A stretch of DNA of 36,620 bases from JAUZQZ01 sp964492105 (GTDB taxonomy: Bacteria; Pseudomonadota; Zetaproteobacteria; Mariprofundales; Mariprofundaceae), in the NCBI GenBank assembly GCA_964492105.1, contig CAZBJB010000007.1, positions 1 through 36,620 on the forward strand, written 5' to 3'. The translations under genes were made by a program, and so were the position numbers. Shown piece by piece: positions 1-9,167 of this stretch. The notes under the pieces were generated by a model, which ran no database searches, was not told the DNA's origin, and saw only the letters and a program-made list of their open reading frames with translations. Each line of letters opens with the position of its first letter. Position 1 is the stretch's first letter.

Positions 1-81
1 TTAACAGGGGTGCTTTGCCTTCGCTACCATGCAAAATCCGATGGTAGACCCTGTTTTATGACCCTGTTCCCTGTTTTGTTT
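1..81. other. Downstream flank of nirD with a weak hairpin
   Basis: No gene is visible here. A 7-bp inverted repeat (CTACCAT at 24-30, ATGGTAG at 41-47) could form a hairpin just after nirD on the minus strand, but no T-run follows, so a terminator call is weak. A short direct repeat of the motif CCCTGTTTT/CCCTGTT lies at about 50-78. Confidence 0.25.
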
Positions 82-420
82 TTAGTTCAGGTCAAGCAAC
101 ACCTGCCCGTCTTCGACCTTTGTCGGCCAGGTTTTGACGCAGCCGGAATCCGGCGGTAGCATTTCGCCGGATTCTAGGCTGATTTTCCTGGCGTGCATGG
201 GACAAATAATCGTCTCACCGCTGACCATGCCATCGGCCAGCGGGCCTTGCTGATGCGGACAGCGATTGTCCACCGCCCTGATACGGTTATCGCCCAGACG
301 AAAGATTGCAACCTCCATCTGATCCACACGCACCGTACGTCCGCCCATTCGGGGAATGTCTTCAACCCTACAGATCCTATGCCACGTTCCGTTTGCCTCC
401 GGATTCATCTCCTTGCTCAT
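82..420 (-). CDS. nirD: Nitrite reductase (NADH) small subunit, Rieske type
   Basis: A 112-residue protein of the NirD/Rieske ferredoxin family, the small subunit of cytoplasmic NADH-dependent nitrite reductase (nitrite to ammonium). A full [2Fe-2S] Rieske pattern is visible: CxH at C54/H56, then 16 residues, then CxxH at C73/H76. Many NirD proteins (E. coli type) lack these ligands, so this one probably binds its own cluster. The ATG overlaps the nirB stop (ATGA), showing translational coupling. The role is inferred from family and neighbour; the assignment is strong. Confidence 0.93.
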   Translation of the reverse strand: MSKEMNPEANGTWHRICRVEDIPRMGGRTVRVDQMEVAIFRLGDNRIRAVDNRCPHQQGPLADGMVSGETIICPMHARKISLESGEMLPPDSGCVKTWPTKVEDGQVLLDLN

Positions 421-2882
421 GCGCCTGCCACCTCCACCGGAATATCGATCGGTGTGTATTCATTGAATTGCGTCATTTCACCGTGCTGTTGCTGATCCTT
501 CAAGCGATCCAGCCACGGATCGGTCGTCAGTGTGGATAAATACAGATCCATGCGTGCAACCAGATCCCTGCGGCTTTCCAGGTCATCCACCACCACGCCT
601 TTGACCTTCTCCAGACCGACGCGTTCCAGCCATGGGGCCGTACGCTCATGGTATTTGCCCGTCTCGCGGTAGTGTTGCAGGTAAGCCCTGGCTATTTCCA
701 TCACCTCGTCATCTGTTTTGACCATACACAGCAAATCTCCCGCGCGCACCTTCACGCCGCCATTACCGCCCACATAGATCTCCCAACCACCCTCAACGCC
801 GACCACGCCAAAATCCTTGATCGTGGCCTCGGCGCAATTACGCGGACAGCCTGAAGCGGCAAGCTTGGCTTTGGCGGGATACCAGCTGCGATCAAAGGTC
901 TTCTCCAACCGGATGCCCATGGCCGTGGAGTCTTGCGTGCCAAACCGACACCACGCGGAGCCAACGCATGTTTTGACGGTCCGAAGCGTTTTGCCATAGG
1001 CGAAACCGGAAGGCATGCCCAAATCGCGCCACACCGACAGAAGATTTTCCTTCCTGACGCCATAGAGTCCGATACGCTGGGCGCCGGTAATCTTGATGGT
1101 TTGAATGTCGTATTTTTTTGCGACTTCACCCATACGAATCAGGTAATCAGCATCAGCCTCACCGCCAAAAACACGCGGGATGACTGAATATGTGCCATCC
1201 TTCTGGATATTGGCGTGCATCTTCTCGTTCACGACCCTGGAATAGCGATCATCTTCTGCCTCGGCTGGCCAGTACATGCCGAGGTAATAATTGATGGCAG
1301 GACGGCAAACGTGGCAGCCTTCACCCTTCCAGCCCAGTACGTTCATGACTTCACGCACATGCGTCAGATGTTTGTTTTTGATCTGTGTTTTCAATTGCTC
1401 ATGATCCATTTCCGTGCAGTCGCAAATGGGCTCATGCGTGGCTTCGACAAAGGCTGTGCCCAGCGTTGCCGCCAACAATTGATCCACCAGGCCCGCACAG
1501 CCACCGCAGGAACCCGCCGCTCTGGTGCGGTTGGTGATCTCCTTGCGTGAGGTAACGCCCTCCTTGACAATGACATCCACGATCTCTTTTTTGGTGACGC
1601 CATTACAGCCACAAACAATGGTCTCATCCGCCATGGCCGATATCTGATCAATACCGGAGTGACCTGAATCCCCCAGACCGGAGGCGGAAAAGAGCAGTGT
1701 CGATCGTTGTTCGGCCACGTCCTTCCCGTCCTGCATCCATTGAAAGAAGGTGGGACCATCGGCGGTATCGCCAAACATGACCACGCCCTTGATCCTGTCA
1801 TCTTCCAGGACCATTTTTTTGTACACGCCGCCGACGCGATCCATCAACTCCACCACGTCCGCACCCGGGCTACCCATAAAATCACCGGCCGAGAAGACAT
1901 CGACACCGGCAATCTTCAGCTTGGTGGAAACAACGGATCCCTGATAGGATTTGAGGCCCTGACCCGTGATCATATGGGCCAATGTTTTTGCCTGTTCGAA
2001 CAATGGTGCAATCAGTCCATAGGTGATTCCACGATGCTCAACACACTCGCCAACGGAATAAACGGATGGATCAGTCACCGTCTGCATGTAATCATTGACG
2101 ACGATTCCACGGTTACAAAACAGATCGCTATCCCTGGCTATGGCGATATTGGGTCGAATGCCCACGGCCATAATCAACAAATCACAACCGAGCGATGAAC
2201 CATCCTTGAATGTCAGGCCGGTCACGCGATCCTTACCGGTGATTTCGGTGGTCAGGGTAGAAACCTTGAATTTCATGCCCTGTTTTTCCAGATCCACTCG
2301 CAGCATTTCACCCGCAACACTGTCCAGTTGCATATTCATCAGCGTGGCCTGATCATGAATGACCGTTACATCCATACCCAGATGCAGTAAGCCCTTGGCC
2401 GCTTCCAGCCCCAGCAGGCCGCCGCCGATCACCGCTGCCTTCCCGTACGTTTTGGCCGCCTCGAATATGGCATCGCAATCATCAATATCACGGAAGGCCA
2501 TCACCCCTTTCCTGTCATGGCCCGGAATCGGGATCATAAACGGACTGGAACCGGTGGCGATAATCAGATTGTCATATTTGGCCTCGATGCCATTCTCCGC
2601 GATGACTTTATTGTAACCACGCTGAATCTCCCTGATGCGCGTATCCAGATGCAACGTGATGCCATGGTCTGCGTACCACTGCGCATCATTGAGAATGATG
2701 TCGTCAATGGTGGTATCCCCGGCCAGCACAGGCGAGAGCATGATTCGGTTGTAGCTCGGATACTTCTCAGCGCTGAAGATGGTGATATCGAACATATCCG
2801 GATTGGCTTCAAGGATCTCCTCAATGGCGCGCATACCCGCCATACCGTTGCCAATCATGATCAGTTTCTTTTTTGTGTTCAT
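417..2882 (-). CDS. nirB: Nitrite reductase (NADH) large subunit
   Basis: An 821-residue NirB, the sirohaem enzyme that reduces nitrite to ammonium with NADH in the cytoplasm. Visible in order: an FAD-binding GxGxxG motif (GNGMAG, 11-16), an NAD-binding GGGLLGLE motif (153-160), a BFD-like [2Fe-2S] site (C424, C426, C459, C462), a second BFD-like site (C487, C489, C523, C526), and the sirohaem/4Fe-4S ligands C639-x5-C645 and C679-x3-C683. Length matches the family. The start MNTKKK was chosen because the FAD fold begins there and a GAGG lies 5-8 bases upstream. A longer TTG-started reading runs into repeat DNA and was rejected. It forms an operon with nirD. No nitrate reductase or transporter is adjacent within the window. 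Confidence 0.95.
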   Translation of the reverse strand: MNTKKKLIMIGNGMAGMRAIEEILEANPDMFDITIFSAEKYPSYNRIMLSPVLAGDTTIDDIILNDAQWYADHGITLHLDTRIREIQRGYNKVIAENGIEAKYDNLIIATGSSPFMIPIPGHDRKGVMAFRDIDDCDAIFEAAKTYGKAAVIGGGLLGLEAAKGLLHLGMDVTVIHDQATLMNMQLDSVAGEMLRVDLEKQGMKFKVSTLTTEITGKDRVTGLTFKDGSSLGCDLLIMAVGIRPNIAIARDSDLFCNRGIVVNDYMQTVTDPSVYSVGECVEHRGITYGLIAPLFEQAKTLAHMITGQGLKSYQGSVVSTKLKIAGVDVFSAGDFMGSPGADVVELMDRVGGVYKKMVLEDDRIKGVVMFGDTADGPTFFQWMQDGKDVAEQRSTLLFSASGLGDSGHSGIDQISAMADETIVCGCNGVTKKEIVDVIVKEGVTSRKEITNRTRAAGSCGGCAGLVDQLLAATLGTAFVEATHEPICDCTEMDHEQLKTQIKNKHLTHVREVMNVLGWKGEGCHVCRPAINYYLGMYWPAEAEDDRYSRVVNEKMHANIQKDGTYSVIPRVFGGEADADYLIRMGEVAKKYDIQTIKITGAQRIGLYGVRKENLLSVWRDLGMPSGFAYGKTLRTVKTCVGSAWCRFGTQDSTAMGIRLEKTFDRSWYPAKAKLAASGCPRNCAEATIKDFGVVGVEGGWEIYVGGNGGVKVRAGDLLCMVKTDDEVMEIARAYLQHYRETGKYHERTAPWLERVGLEKVKGVVVDDLESRRDLVARMDLYLSTLTTDPWLDRLKDQQQHGEMTQFNEYTPIDIPVEVAGA

Positions 2883-2946
2883 TTTTGCCTCGTTGGAAAT
2901 GTGTGTTGCCGATATGGGCAGCAACCTTGATGCCACCTGACTCTTT

Positions 2947-2971
2947 CCTGGATCCTGCAAGTGCTCGCACA
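2947..2971. repeat. Partial copy of GGATCC-arm palindromic element (family B)
   Basis: The 25 bases starting CCTGGATCCTGCAAGTGCTC match parts of the elements at 27507-27546 and 30911-30971. It lies upstream of nirB, where the promoter would be expected, so it may contribute to or disrupt that promoter. Confidence 0.7.
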
Positions 2972-3146
2972 AGCAGACAGGCGCGTCACGGGTTATGATG
3001 CATATAATTTAAGCATCGATGGTTACAATCCAGGCACAATAAGGGATCCTCCATAAGGGTTATCCCATCGTTTCAACACATCTCACACAGGCGGAAGCCT
3101 CGTTGGTGATGCGTGATTTTTCGGAATGCCAGGCGAATCAAAGGGT

Positions 3147-3186
3147 TGCGGCATGCGCCGCATGTCAATGCCGGATCCTGGGTTAA
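3147..3186. repeat. Truncated family-B palindromic element
   Basis: It holds the hairpin core TGCGGC-ATGC-GCCGCA (3147-3162), followed by CATGTCAATGCCGGATCCTG and GGTTAA. It matches the centre and right arm of the perfect palindrome at 23131-23190, except that GGATCC replaces GGATAT. The left arm beyond the core is lost. Confidence 0.8.
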
Positions 3187-3200
3187 CTATTCAGAGGCTA

Positions 3201-3229
3201 TTCATAAATCGCCGTTGTTTACGTATAGT
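3201..3229 (+). promoter_or_regulatory. Probable sigma70 promoter of the DAHP synthase gene
   Basis: TTCATA (3201-3206) and TATAGT (3224-3229) are separated by exactly 17 bases, giving 4/6 and 5/6 matches to the -35 and -10 consensus. The expected transcription start (about 3236) gives a short leader with GAGG at 3239-3242 before the ATG at 3248. The -35 box lies in a stretch (CTATTCATAAAT) also present at about 30600. Confidence 0.6.
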
Positions 3230-3247
3230 TGCATGCTTGAGGCGTAG

Positions 3248-4312
3248 ATGGCAGCGAATATAACATACAAAACAAATGACTTGCGTATTGTGGGTGTGGA
3301 TGAGGTCATTCCACCCGAACAATTATACGGGGAACATCCGATTACCGAGCGGGCAGCGAAAACTACCTGTGAAACCCGGCATACGATCCACGATGTTTTA
3401 AGAGGCGAAGATGATCGTTTGCTGGTCGTGGTCGGTCCATGCTCCATTCATCATCCTGATGCCGCGCGTGAGTACGCACGAAGACTTGCGAAGGTTCGTG
3501 AAGAACTGGCGGATGATTTGCTGATTGTGATGCGCTGTTATTTCGAGAAGCCGCGAACGACGGTGGGCTGGAAGGGTTTGATTAACGATCCCAATCTTGA
3601 TGGCACGTTTCAAATCAACAAGGGTTTGCGTCTGGCGCGCCGACTATTGCTGGATGTCAACGAAATGGGTGTACCGGCCGGGACGGAATTTCTGGATCTC
3701 ATCAGCCCGCAGTACGTAGCGGATCTGGTGAGCTGGGGTGCGATTGGCGCACGCACCACGGAATCCCAGTCGCACCGTGAACTGTCCAGCGGTCTATCCT
3801 GCCCGGTGGGCTTCAAGAATGCGACCGATGGTGGCTTCAAGGCGGCCGTGGATGCTATCCGTTCAGCGTCACACCCGCATCACTTCATGTCATTGACCAG
3901 GCAAGGACGTTCGGCCATTTTCTCCACCTTGGGTAATGAAGATTGCCATATCATTTTGCGTGGCGGGCATCAGCCCAACTATGATGCCGCTTGCGTACGG
4001 CAGGCCTGTGAGGAGCTGGAAGCGGCCGGTCTTGCAGCAAGGCTTATGATTGATTTTTCTCACGCCAACAGCAGAAAACAGTATGAGCGCCAACTGTCTG
4101 TTGGTCATGATGTTGCAGGCCAGATTGCTGGTGGCAATGCGTGTATTATCGGTGTAATGATTGAAAGCCACCTGGTCGCCGGACGACAGGATGCCGTGAC
4201 CGGACGGGATTTGTTATTTGGTCAAAGTATAACGGATGCCTGTATCGGCTGGGATGATACCGAAATCATGCTAAACGATCTGGCCGGGGCGGTGCGTATA
4301 CGACGCGGCTGA
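3248..4312 (+). CDS. aroG: 3-deoxy-7-phosphoheptulonate (DAHP) synthase, class I
   Basis: A 354-residue enzyme that condenses phosphoenolpyruvate and erythrose 4-phosphate, the first step of aromatic amino acid synthesis. It has the class I AroF/G/H signatures: GPCSIHH at about 63-69 (C65 is the expected metal ligand), the KPRTTVGWKG phosphate-binding loop at 101-110, an RGGxxPNY stretch, a DFSHANS metal-binding segment, and the C-terminal GQSITDACIGW segment. Length is normal. The ATG has GAGG 5 bases upstream. The feedback type (Phe, Tyr or Trp sensitive) cannot be told from the sequence, so aroG stands for the family. It is monocistronic, convergent with lysC. Confidence 0.94.
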   Translation: MAANITYKTNDLRIVGVDEVIPPEQLYGEHPITERAAKTTCETRHTIHDVLRGEDDRLLVVVGPCSIHHPDAAREYARRLAKVREELADDLLIVMRCYFEKPRTTVGWKGLINDPNLDGTFQINKGLRLARRLLLDVNEMGVPAGTEFLDLISPQYVADLVSWGAIGARTTESQSHRELSSGLSCPVGFKNATDGGFKAAVDAIRSASHPHHFMSLTRQGRSAIFSTLGNEDCHIILRGGHQPNYDAACVRQACEELEAAGLAARLMIDFSHANSRKQYERQLSVGHDVAGQIAGGNACIIGVMIESHLVAGRQDAVTGRDLLFGQSITDACIGWDDTEIMLNDLAGAVRIRRG

Positions 4313-4384
4313 TTCATCGCCGGATTACAATGGCCGAAGTGGCTATGGCGACAAATTCGCAAGCCCGCACCCTTCACGAATTGC

Positions 4385-4404
4385 GCAATCGTCGCGGCGA
4401 TTGC
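4385..4404. terminator. Possible hairpin between convergent aroG and lysC
   Basis: A perfect 7-bp stem GCAATCG / CGATTGC (4385-4391, 4398-4404) with a 6-base loop. The plus-strand tail is only moderately T-rich (CTTTGAGCCTCTTTTG starting 13 bases later), so this is a weak terminator candidate. Confidence 0.3.
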
Positions 4405-4434
4405 CTCTGATTCAGATCTTTGAGCCTCTTTTGA

Positions 4435-5649
4435 TTAACCGGCATCCAGGTCAAAAGCCGCATGCAGGGTGCGTACCGCCAAATCGATGTGTTTTGCATC
4501 CACCACCACGGTAATCTTGATTTCACTGGTGGTAATCATCCGGATGTTGATGCCTTCCTTCGCCAGAGCTTCGAACATCCGCCGTGCCACGCCGGAATGC
4601 GACCGCATGCCAACGCCAATAATGGAGACCTTTGCTACCGTATCATCACCCTTCACGTCGCGCGCCTTCATCTTTTCGCAGACATCCTTCAAGGTCTTCA
4701 TGGCAAGATCAAAGTCACCGTGCGGCACGGTAAAGGTAATATCTGTCGTACCGTCCTCGCTGACATTCTGCACAATGACATCCACGTTGATGTCTGCCCG
4801 TGCAATCGGGCCAAATACACCGCTGGCGATACCCGGATGATCCGGTATGCCCCGAATGGTGATCTTTGCCTCATCACGGTTATAGGCAACGCCGGTAATA
4901 CTTGCCCGTTCCATGGCTTCATTCTCACTTGTGACCAGCGTGCCGGACACATCCTCAAAGCTGGAACGCAGATGGATGGGCATATTGTTGCGCATCGCCA
5001 ACTCCACACTTCGATTTTGCAGCACTTTTGCGCCCTGTGATGCCAGTTCCAGCATTTCTTCATAGCTGATACGTTTAATTTTCCGTGCCACCGGCACCAC
5101 ACGGGGATCGGCGGTGTACACTCCCTCCACATCGGTATAGATGTCGCAAACATCGGCCTTCAGGACAATGGCCAAAGCCACCGCCGACGTATCCGATCCA
5201 CCCCGGCCCAGCGTGGTGATGTTTCCAGCTTCATCCACACCCTGAAATCCGGTCAGAACCGGCACCACGCCCTGCCCCAGATGTGCCAGCAGATCTTCGC
5301 ATTCAATCCGCCGGATGTGGGCATGCGAATGACGGCTATCGGTGAAAAAACCCGCCTGTATGCCCGTGTAGGAATGGGCGCGGATGCCCCGCTTGTGTAA
5401 CTCAATGGCCAGGAGCGCGGCACTGGCCTGCTCGCCGGTGGAAACCAGCGCATCCAGTTCGCGCGCCTGGGGCTGTTCACATAATTCGCGGGCCATGCCA
5501 AGCAGCCGGTTGGTTTCCCCGCTCATGGCCGAGACCACGACCGCCGTTTCACACCCTTCGCGTACGGATCGCTCGACCAGGTCGGCAGTCGCCCGGATGC
5601 GTTCCAGGCTACCCACCGACGTACCACCGAATTTCTGTACAACACGCAC
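4435..5649 (-). CDS. lysC: Aspartate kinase
   Basis: A 404-residue aspartokinase, the first step of the lysine, threonine and methionine pathways. The kinase domain begins at once with VQKFGGTSVG. Two C-terminal ACT domains, expected to sense lysine and/or threonine, are visible (around AKITIRGIPDHPG and VSIIGVGMRSHSG). The start is a GTG, 4 bases beyond the exbD stop. The longer ATG-started reading overlaps exbD and has non-homologous residues. The upstream sequence has no good Shine-Dalgarno, so translation is probably coupled to exbD. Finding lysC at the end of a comEC-exbB-exbD string is unusual; lpxK and kdsB are more usual there. Confidence 0.93.
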   Translation of the reverse strand: MRVVQKFGGTSVGSLERIRATADLVERSVREGCETAVVVSAMSGETNRLLGMARELCEQPQARELDALVSTGEQASAALLAIELHKRGIRAHSYTGIQAGFFTDSRHSHAHIRRIECEDLLAHLGQGVVPVLTGFQGVDEAGNITTLGRGGSDTSAVALAIVLKADVCDIYTDVEGVYTADPRVVPVARKIKRISYEEMLELASQGAKVLQNRSVELAMRNNMPIHLRSSFEDVSGTLVTSENEAMERASITGVAYNRDEAKITIRGIPDHPGIASGVFGPIARADINVDVIVQNVSEDGTTDITFTVPHGDFDLAMKTLKDVCEKMKARDVKGDDTVAKVSIIGVGMRSHSGVARRMFEALAKEGINIRMITTSEIKITVVVDAKHIDLAVRTLHAAFDLDAG

Positions 5650-5653
5650 GGGA

Positions 5654-6061
5654 CTATTGCTTCGGTTGAACCGTGGCAATCGCCACCTTGCCCATGCCAA
5701 GCTGGCGCAGCACATCCAGTACAAGCACCACGCGTTTGTACTTCGCATTCGCATCCGCACGAAGAACCGCGCGCATATTGGGGTCACCTCTGGTCACGTC
5801 GAGAATTCGCTTGCGCAGTGCCGCATCGGGTACCGGCTTGTCCTGAACATAGAACTGCCCCCCGGCACTGACGCTGATCACCACTTCCTTGACATCGGTC
5901 ACCTGCGCATGCGAATGGCTGGTCGGCAATTCCAGTTTGAGGCTGCTCGCTACCTTGAAGCTGGTCGAAACCATGAAAAAAATCAGCATCAAAAATACGA
6001 CATCCACCAAGGGTGTAATGTCCACGCTGTAATCACGTTTATGGCGTTCGCGCAGACGCAT
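5654..6061 (-). CDS. exbD: Biopolymer transport protein ExbD/TolR family
   Basis: A 135-residue inner-membrane protein with one transmembrane segment near residues 17-37. It carries the family's conserved aspartate (ITPLVDVVFLMLIFF) that takes part in proton-driven force generation, and a periplasmic domain follows. It overlaps the exbB stop by one base (TGATG). The pair could energise a TonB-type or Tol-type system; no tonB, tolA or receptor lies in the window, so the client is unknown. Confidence 0.88.
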   Translation of the reverse strand: MRLRERHKRDYSVDITPLVDVVFLMLIFFMVSTSFKVASSLKLELPTSHSHAQVTDVKEVVISVSAGGQFYVQDKPVPDAALRKRILDVTRGDPNMRAVLRADANAKYKRVVLVLDVLRQLGMGKVAIATVQPKQ

Positions 6062-6666
6062 CAGCGCTCGCCCTTCAGAAGCTCCACGAATTGTAAAGCA
6101 TGTTGTTCAATTTCGATCACGAAACGATCCACCCGCGCCTCGAAAAAACGGAAAGCGACCAACGCCGGAATAGCCACGGAAAGGCCCGCTGCAGTGGTAT
6201 TCAACGCCTTGGAAATACCGCCCGCCAACACATCGGCCTTGCCTACGCCCTGTACGGCAATCACCTGAAACACTTCAATCATGCCAATCACGGTGCCAAG
6301 CAACCCCAGCAAGGGGGCAATGGCGGCAATCAGGCCCAGCACACCAATAAAACGATCCAGATGGGCGACCTCCTGCCGCCCAACCTCCTCAAGAACCTCT
6401 TTGAGTACGGCGCGGGATACGCCCCTGTTTTCCAGGGCAACCCAGAGGACGCGGCCCATGGCCGTGGGGCTGTCCCGGCATATCCGCATGGCCTGTTTCA
6501 CATCTTCGTTGCGAATTGCCGCTTCCACGGCATTCACGTCTTTTTCGGGAATGACCACCGAGCGGCGCAGACTCCAGCTACGCTCGAAAATAATGGTTAA
6601 CGCCAGAATGGAACAACCGAGCAGAATAAACATGACCGTTCCACCCTGAACCATAAACTCGTACAC
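6061..6666 (-). CDS. exbB: MotA/TolQ/ExbB proton channel family protein
   Basis: A 201-residue inner-membrane protein with three hydrophobic segments (about 8-30, 108-135 and 150-175) and the typical GLLGTVIGMIEVF and NTTAAGLSVAIPALVAF motifs of the proton channel family. A GTG start at 6666 was chosen because GGAGG sits 5 bases before it; a TTG 12 bases upstream overlaps that Shine-Dalgarno. It is the partner of exbD just downstream and follows comEC in the same direction. Confidence 0.88.
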   Translation of the reverse strand: MYEFMVQGGTVMFILLGCSILALTIIFERSWSLRRSVVIPEKDVNAVEAAIRNEDVKQAMRICRDSPTAMGRVLWVALENRGVSRAVLKEVLEEVGRQEVAHLDRFIGVLGLIAAIAPLLGLLGTVIGMIEVFQVIAVQGVGKADVLAGGISKALNTTAAGLSVAIPALVAFRFFEARVDRFVIEIEQHALQFVELLKGER

Positions 6667-6711
6667 GTTTACCTCCAACAGCCGCTCATCAACCTGCCCG
6701 GCAGGCGCGGA

Positions 6712-9150
6712 TTATAGATACTGTCGCCACCACTGCAATGCGCGGTAACGTTTTTCGGATCGCACCGGTGCGGCATAGGCGGTGTAAATGCCATGCTTAT
6801 CATCCGGCATAACCTCCACTGCGGCATGCGATGTATTCCATACCCGCGCACCCGCCTGCTCGTACCGTCGCACCACCCGCAGTTTGGGGAATCCGTAACG
6901 GTTGGCATATCCGGTCTGGGCAATCACCACTTTGGGCATGGCAGCCCGAATAAATGCCGGTGTACTGGACGTTGCGCTGCCATGATGCGGCATCAACATC
7001 ACAACCTGCGGCCGCATACCGTCCTCCACGATTCCGGCCTCTGCCCTGGCCTCAATATCGCCCGGAAACAACAGCCGCTTCCCATTCTTCAGTTGGAAGG
7101 AAAGCACCAGCGACGCATTGTTCGGATTAACCGGATGATCCCCGGCGGGCGGCCACAGCACCCGGCCCCTCATTCCGTCAAATTTGATCGCATCGCCCTG
7201 TTTTAACCAACGCACGCGACCGCCCCGCATCCGCACCCTCCGGATAATACGCCGGATGATCGGATGATGCCTAACGTCCGGCACGTCGGCCAGCCACAGT
7301 TCTTTCACATCATTTACCTGATCCACCAGACGCATCATCCCGCCCATGTGATCGAACTGTGCATGGGTGATCACCAGCGCATCCACATGCGTGATCCCGA
7401 CGGAGCGCAACCCCGCGGCCACGATGGTTCCGCCATTGAAGCGGCTGCCACGCCTGCCCGGTGCATCCACCACCATCACGTGTCCATCCGCAGACACGAG
7501 ACTCGCCGCCGCGCCCTGTCCGACATCCCATGCTATCAATTGCATCCGCGCGGGTGGCCGTTCCCGCATCGCCATCGTGCCATAAGTCAGTACGGTCAGG
7601 GTCATGAGGGCCGATCCGGCCCATCGCCTGTTCTTCCGGAAGAAAACAACGGCGAGTACGACACCCGAAACATACAGCCCCGTGAGCCACCACGGTACGG
7701 AAGGAATCCACAGATGCCCGCCCGGCCATCGCATCATCCACGTAAGCAGGTGGTTGCCCATATCAATGCCGTAACCCGCCACGGAAAACAGCCACGCTGC
7801 CGCGCCGGAGGCGCCAAGACCGACAAACCCCGCGCCTGTCAGCGCCAGCGGCAGGATGAACAGACTGTATAAGGGAACCATCATCACGTTGGCGGGCAAA
7901 CCATATATCGGCAAACGTCCGAATGTATGGGCAATCAGGGGCAGTGTTGCCAGACTGGCGATCAGGGTCACCCGCAACATCCCCGCGAATACACGCCGGA
8001 TATGGAAGCCGTCCATGCGGGATGTCTGTCTCCCGACCCAAAACAGGATGGCCGCCGTGGCGGTAAAGGACAGCCACAACGACACGGATCCCACTGCCCG
8101 GGCATCCAGCAATAAAATCAATATCAGCGCAGCCAGCAGGGTATTGAGAGGTACGGCACGCGCTTTGAGCCACCATGCAAGCACGCCTGCCGCCAGCATC
8201 ATCGTGGCGCGCTGGGCCGGCAGTGGCCAGCCCGCCAGCGAGGCATAGGCCACCGCCACCGTCAAACCGGCAATCAGTGATATGCCACGCACCGGAAGCC
8301 CGACAATCCACGCCTCTCTGCGGGTGAGCAACCACCAGAAAAGAGCGAAACCAATCGCACCGGCCATGCCCACATGCAAACCGGAGATGGCCAGCAAATG
8401 CATCGTGCCGGTAGCCGCGAAGGCATCCTGAATCCGAACGGGAATATGACTCCGATCCGCCAGCAACAGCGCTTCGATAATCCCCGCCTGCGTATCCGGC
8501 AAACCCTGCAATGCACCCCGAATACGCTGGCGCATGCCTTCCAGCCATGATGGATTCGATGCAAGCACAGCCACCGATCCCCTGGCGCTACCGATGCGTG
8601 CAATGTGGTGATCAAAACAATAGGCCTCAAAGTCGAATCCGCCGGGATTGTTGTGATTGCGCGGTGCATGCCAGCGAACCCGCGCCTGTATCCTGTCACC
8701 GGGTCTGATCCTGCTTGCTGCATGCTGATAGACATACAACCATGCCTGCCCGCGAAGTAATAAAGAGGGCTGTTTATTTTTTCCGGGATGAAAAAGTGAG
8801 CCTGCCCCCTTTGCGCCGTCCTCCTGGCGAATCCGACGCAATGTCAAACGTGTGTAAGTTTGCGTATGTTGCGTTTTCACCACGCGGGCCGTAATTTGCC
8901 GAGTGCCTTCAAGCCAATCGTTGTCGAACGCGACTGTGCGCGCATCCAGGCCCATGTTGATGACACCCCATGCCATTCCGGCTAACAGAACCGCTGCAAA
9001 TATGCGCATTTTGGGCACGAAAAGAAGTAAAATCGCGATTCCGGCCAACCATGCCAACGCCAACCATGGAACCCAATCCATCCGTGCCGCCGCCAGCCCC
9101 GTAACCCACCCAAACGCGGGAATCAGGAGTGGCAAACGGCGTGACTTCAA
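6712..9150 (-). CDS. comEC: DNA internalization-related competence protein ComEC/Rec2
   Basis: An 812-residue polytopic inner-membrane channel for uptake of transforming DNA. It has an N-terminal hydrophobic region with the DUF4131-like domain, a central Competence domain (motif HLLAISGLHVGM), and a C-terminal metallo-beta-lactamase-like domain starting at DVGQG. The start is a TTG with GGAG 6 bases upstream, 17 bases after the ribD stop; a GTG 78 bases upstream overlaps ribD and has no such signal. The nuclease-like site is altered: the usual DTG reads DAP and the usual HxDxDH reads H596-A-Q598-F-D600-H601. The later motifs FPGDIE and MPHHGS are intact. dprA lies in the same window. Confidence 0.9.
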   Translation of the reverse strand: MKSRRLPLLIPAFGWVTGLAAARMDWVPWLALAWLAGIAILLLFVPKMRIFAAVLLAGMAWGVINMGLDARTVAFDNDWLEGTRQITARVVKTQHTQTYTRLTLRRIRQEDGAKGAGSLFHPGKNKQPSLLLRGQAWLYVYQHAASRIRPGDRIQARVRWHAPRNHNNPGGFDFEAYCFDHHIARIGSARGSVAVLASNPSWLEGMRQRIRGALQGLPDTQAGIIEALLLADRSHIPVRIQDAFAATGTMHLLAISGLHVGMAGAIGFALFWWLLTRREAWIVGLPVRGISLIAGLTVAVAYASLAGWPLPAQRATMMLAAGVLAWWLKARAVPLNTLLAALILILLLDARAVGSVSLWLSFTATAAILFWVGRQTSRMDGFHIRRVFAGMLRVTLIASLATLPLIAHTFGRLPIYGLPANVMMVPLYSLFILPLALTGAGFVGLGASGAAAWLFSVAGYGIDMGNHLLTWMMRWPGGHLWIPSVPWWLTGLYVSGVVLAVVFFRKNRRWAGSALMTLTVLTYGTMAMRERPPARMQLIAWDVGQGAAASLVSADGHVMVVDAPGRRGSRFNGGTIVAAGLRSVGITHVDALVITHAQFDHMGGMMRLVDQVNDVKELWLADVPDVRHHPIIRRIIRRVRMRGGRVRWLKQGDAIKFDGMRGRVLWPPAGDHPVNPNNASLVLSFQLKNGKRLLFPGDIEARAEAGIVEDGMRPQVVMLMPHHGSATSSTPAFIRAAMPKVVIAQTGYANRYGFPKLRVVRRYEQAGARVWNTSHAAVEVMPDDKHGIYTAYAAPVRSEKRYRALQWWRQYL

Positions 9151-9167
9151 CCCCTGCTCCGGATTAT

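Larger units (their letters stand above)
2883..3247. other. Divergent nirB/aroG intergenic region
   Basis: 365 bases with no convincing gene. It holds two partial family-B repeats (2947-2971 and 3147-3186), a short family-C repeat (about 3188-3209) and the aroG promoter. No clear FNR-type box (TTGAT-N4-ATCAA) was seen by eye upstream of nirB. Confidence 0.7.

Noticed and set aside
2883..2972. N-terminal extension of NirB from a TTG at 2972
   Set aside because: The extra residues come partly from family-B repeat DNA, and the FAD fold starts at the ATG at 2882.
4418..4432. GAGCCTCTTTTG near the lysC stop, similar to the MITE end
   Set aside because: Only the first nine bases agree with the MITE end, and no other part of the element is nearby.
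5384..6268. 294-residue plus-strand open frame
   Set aside because: It lies antisense to lysC and exbD, has low-complexity composition and no domain; it is a shadow of well-supported genes.
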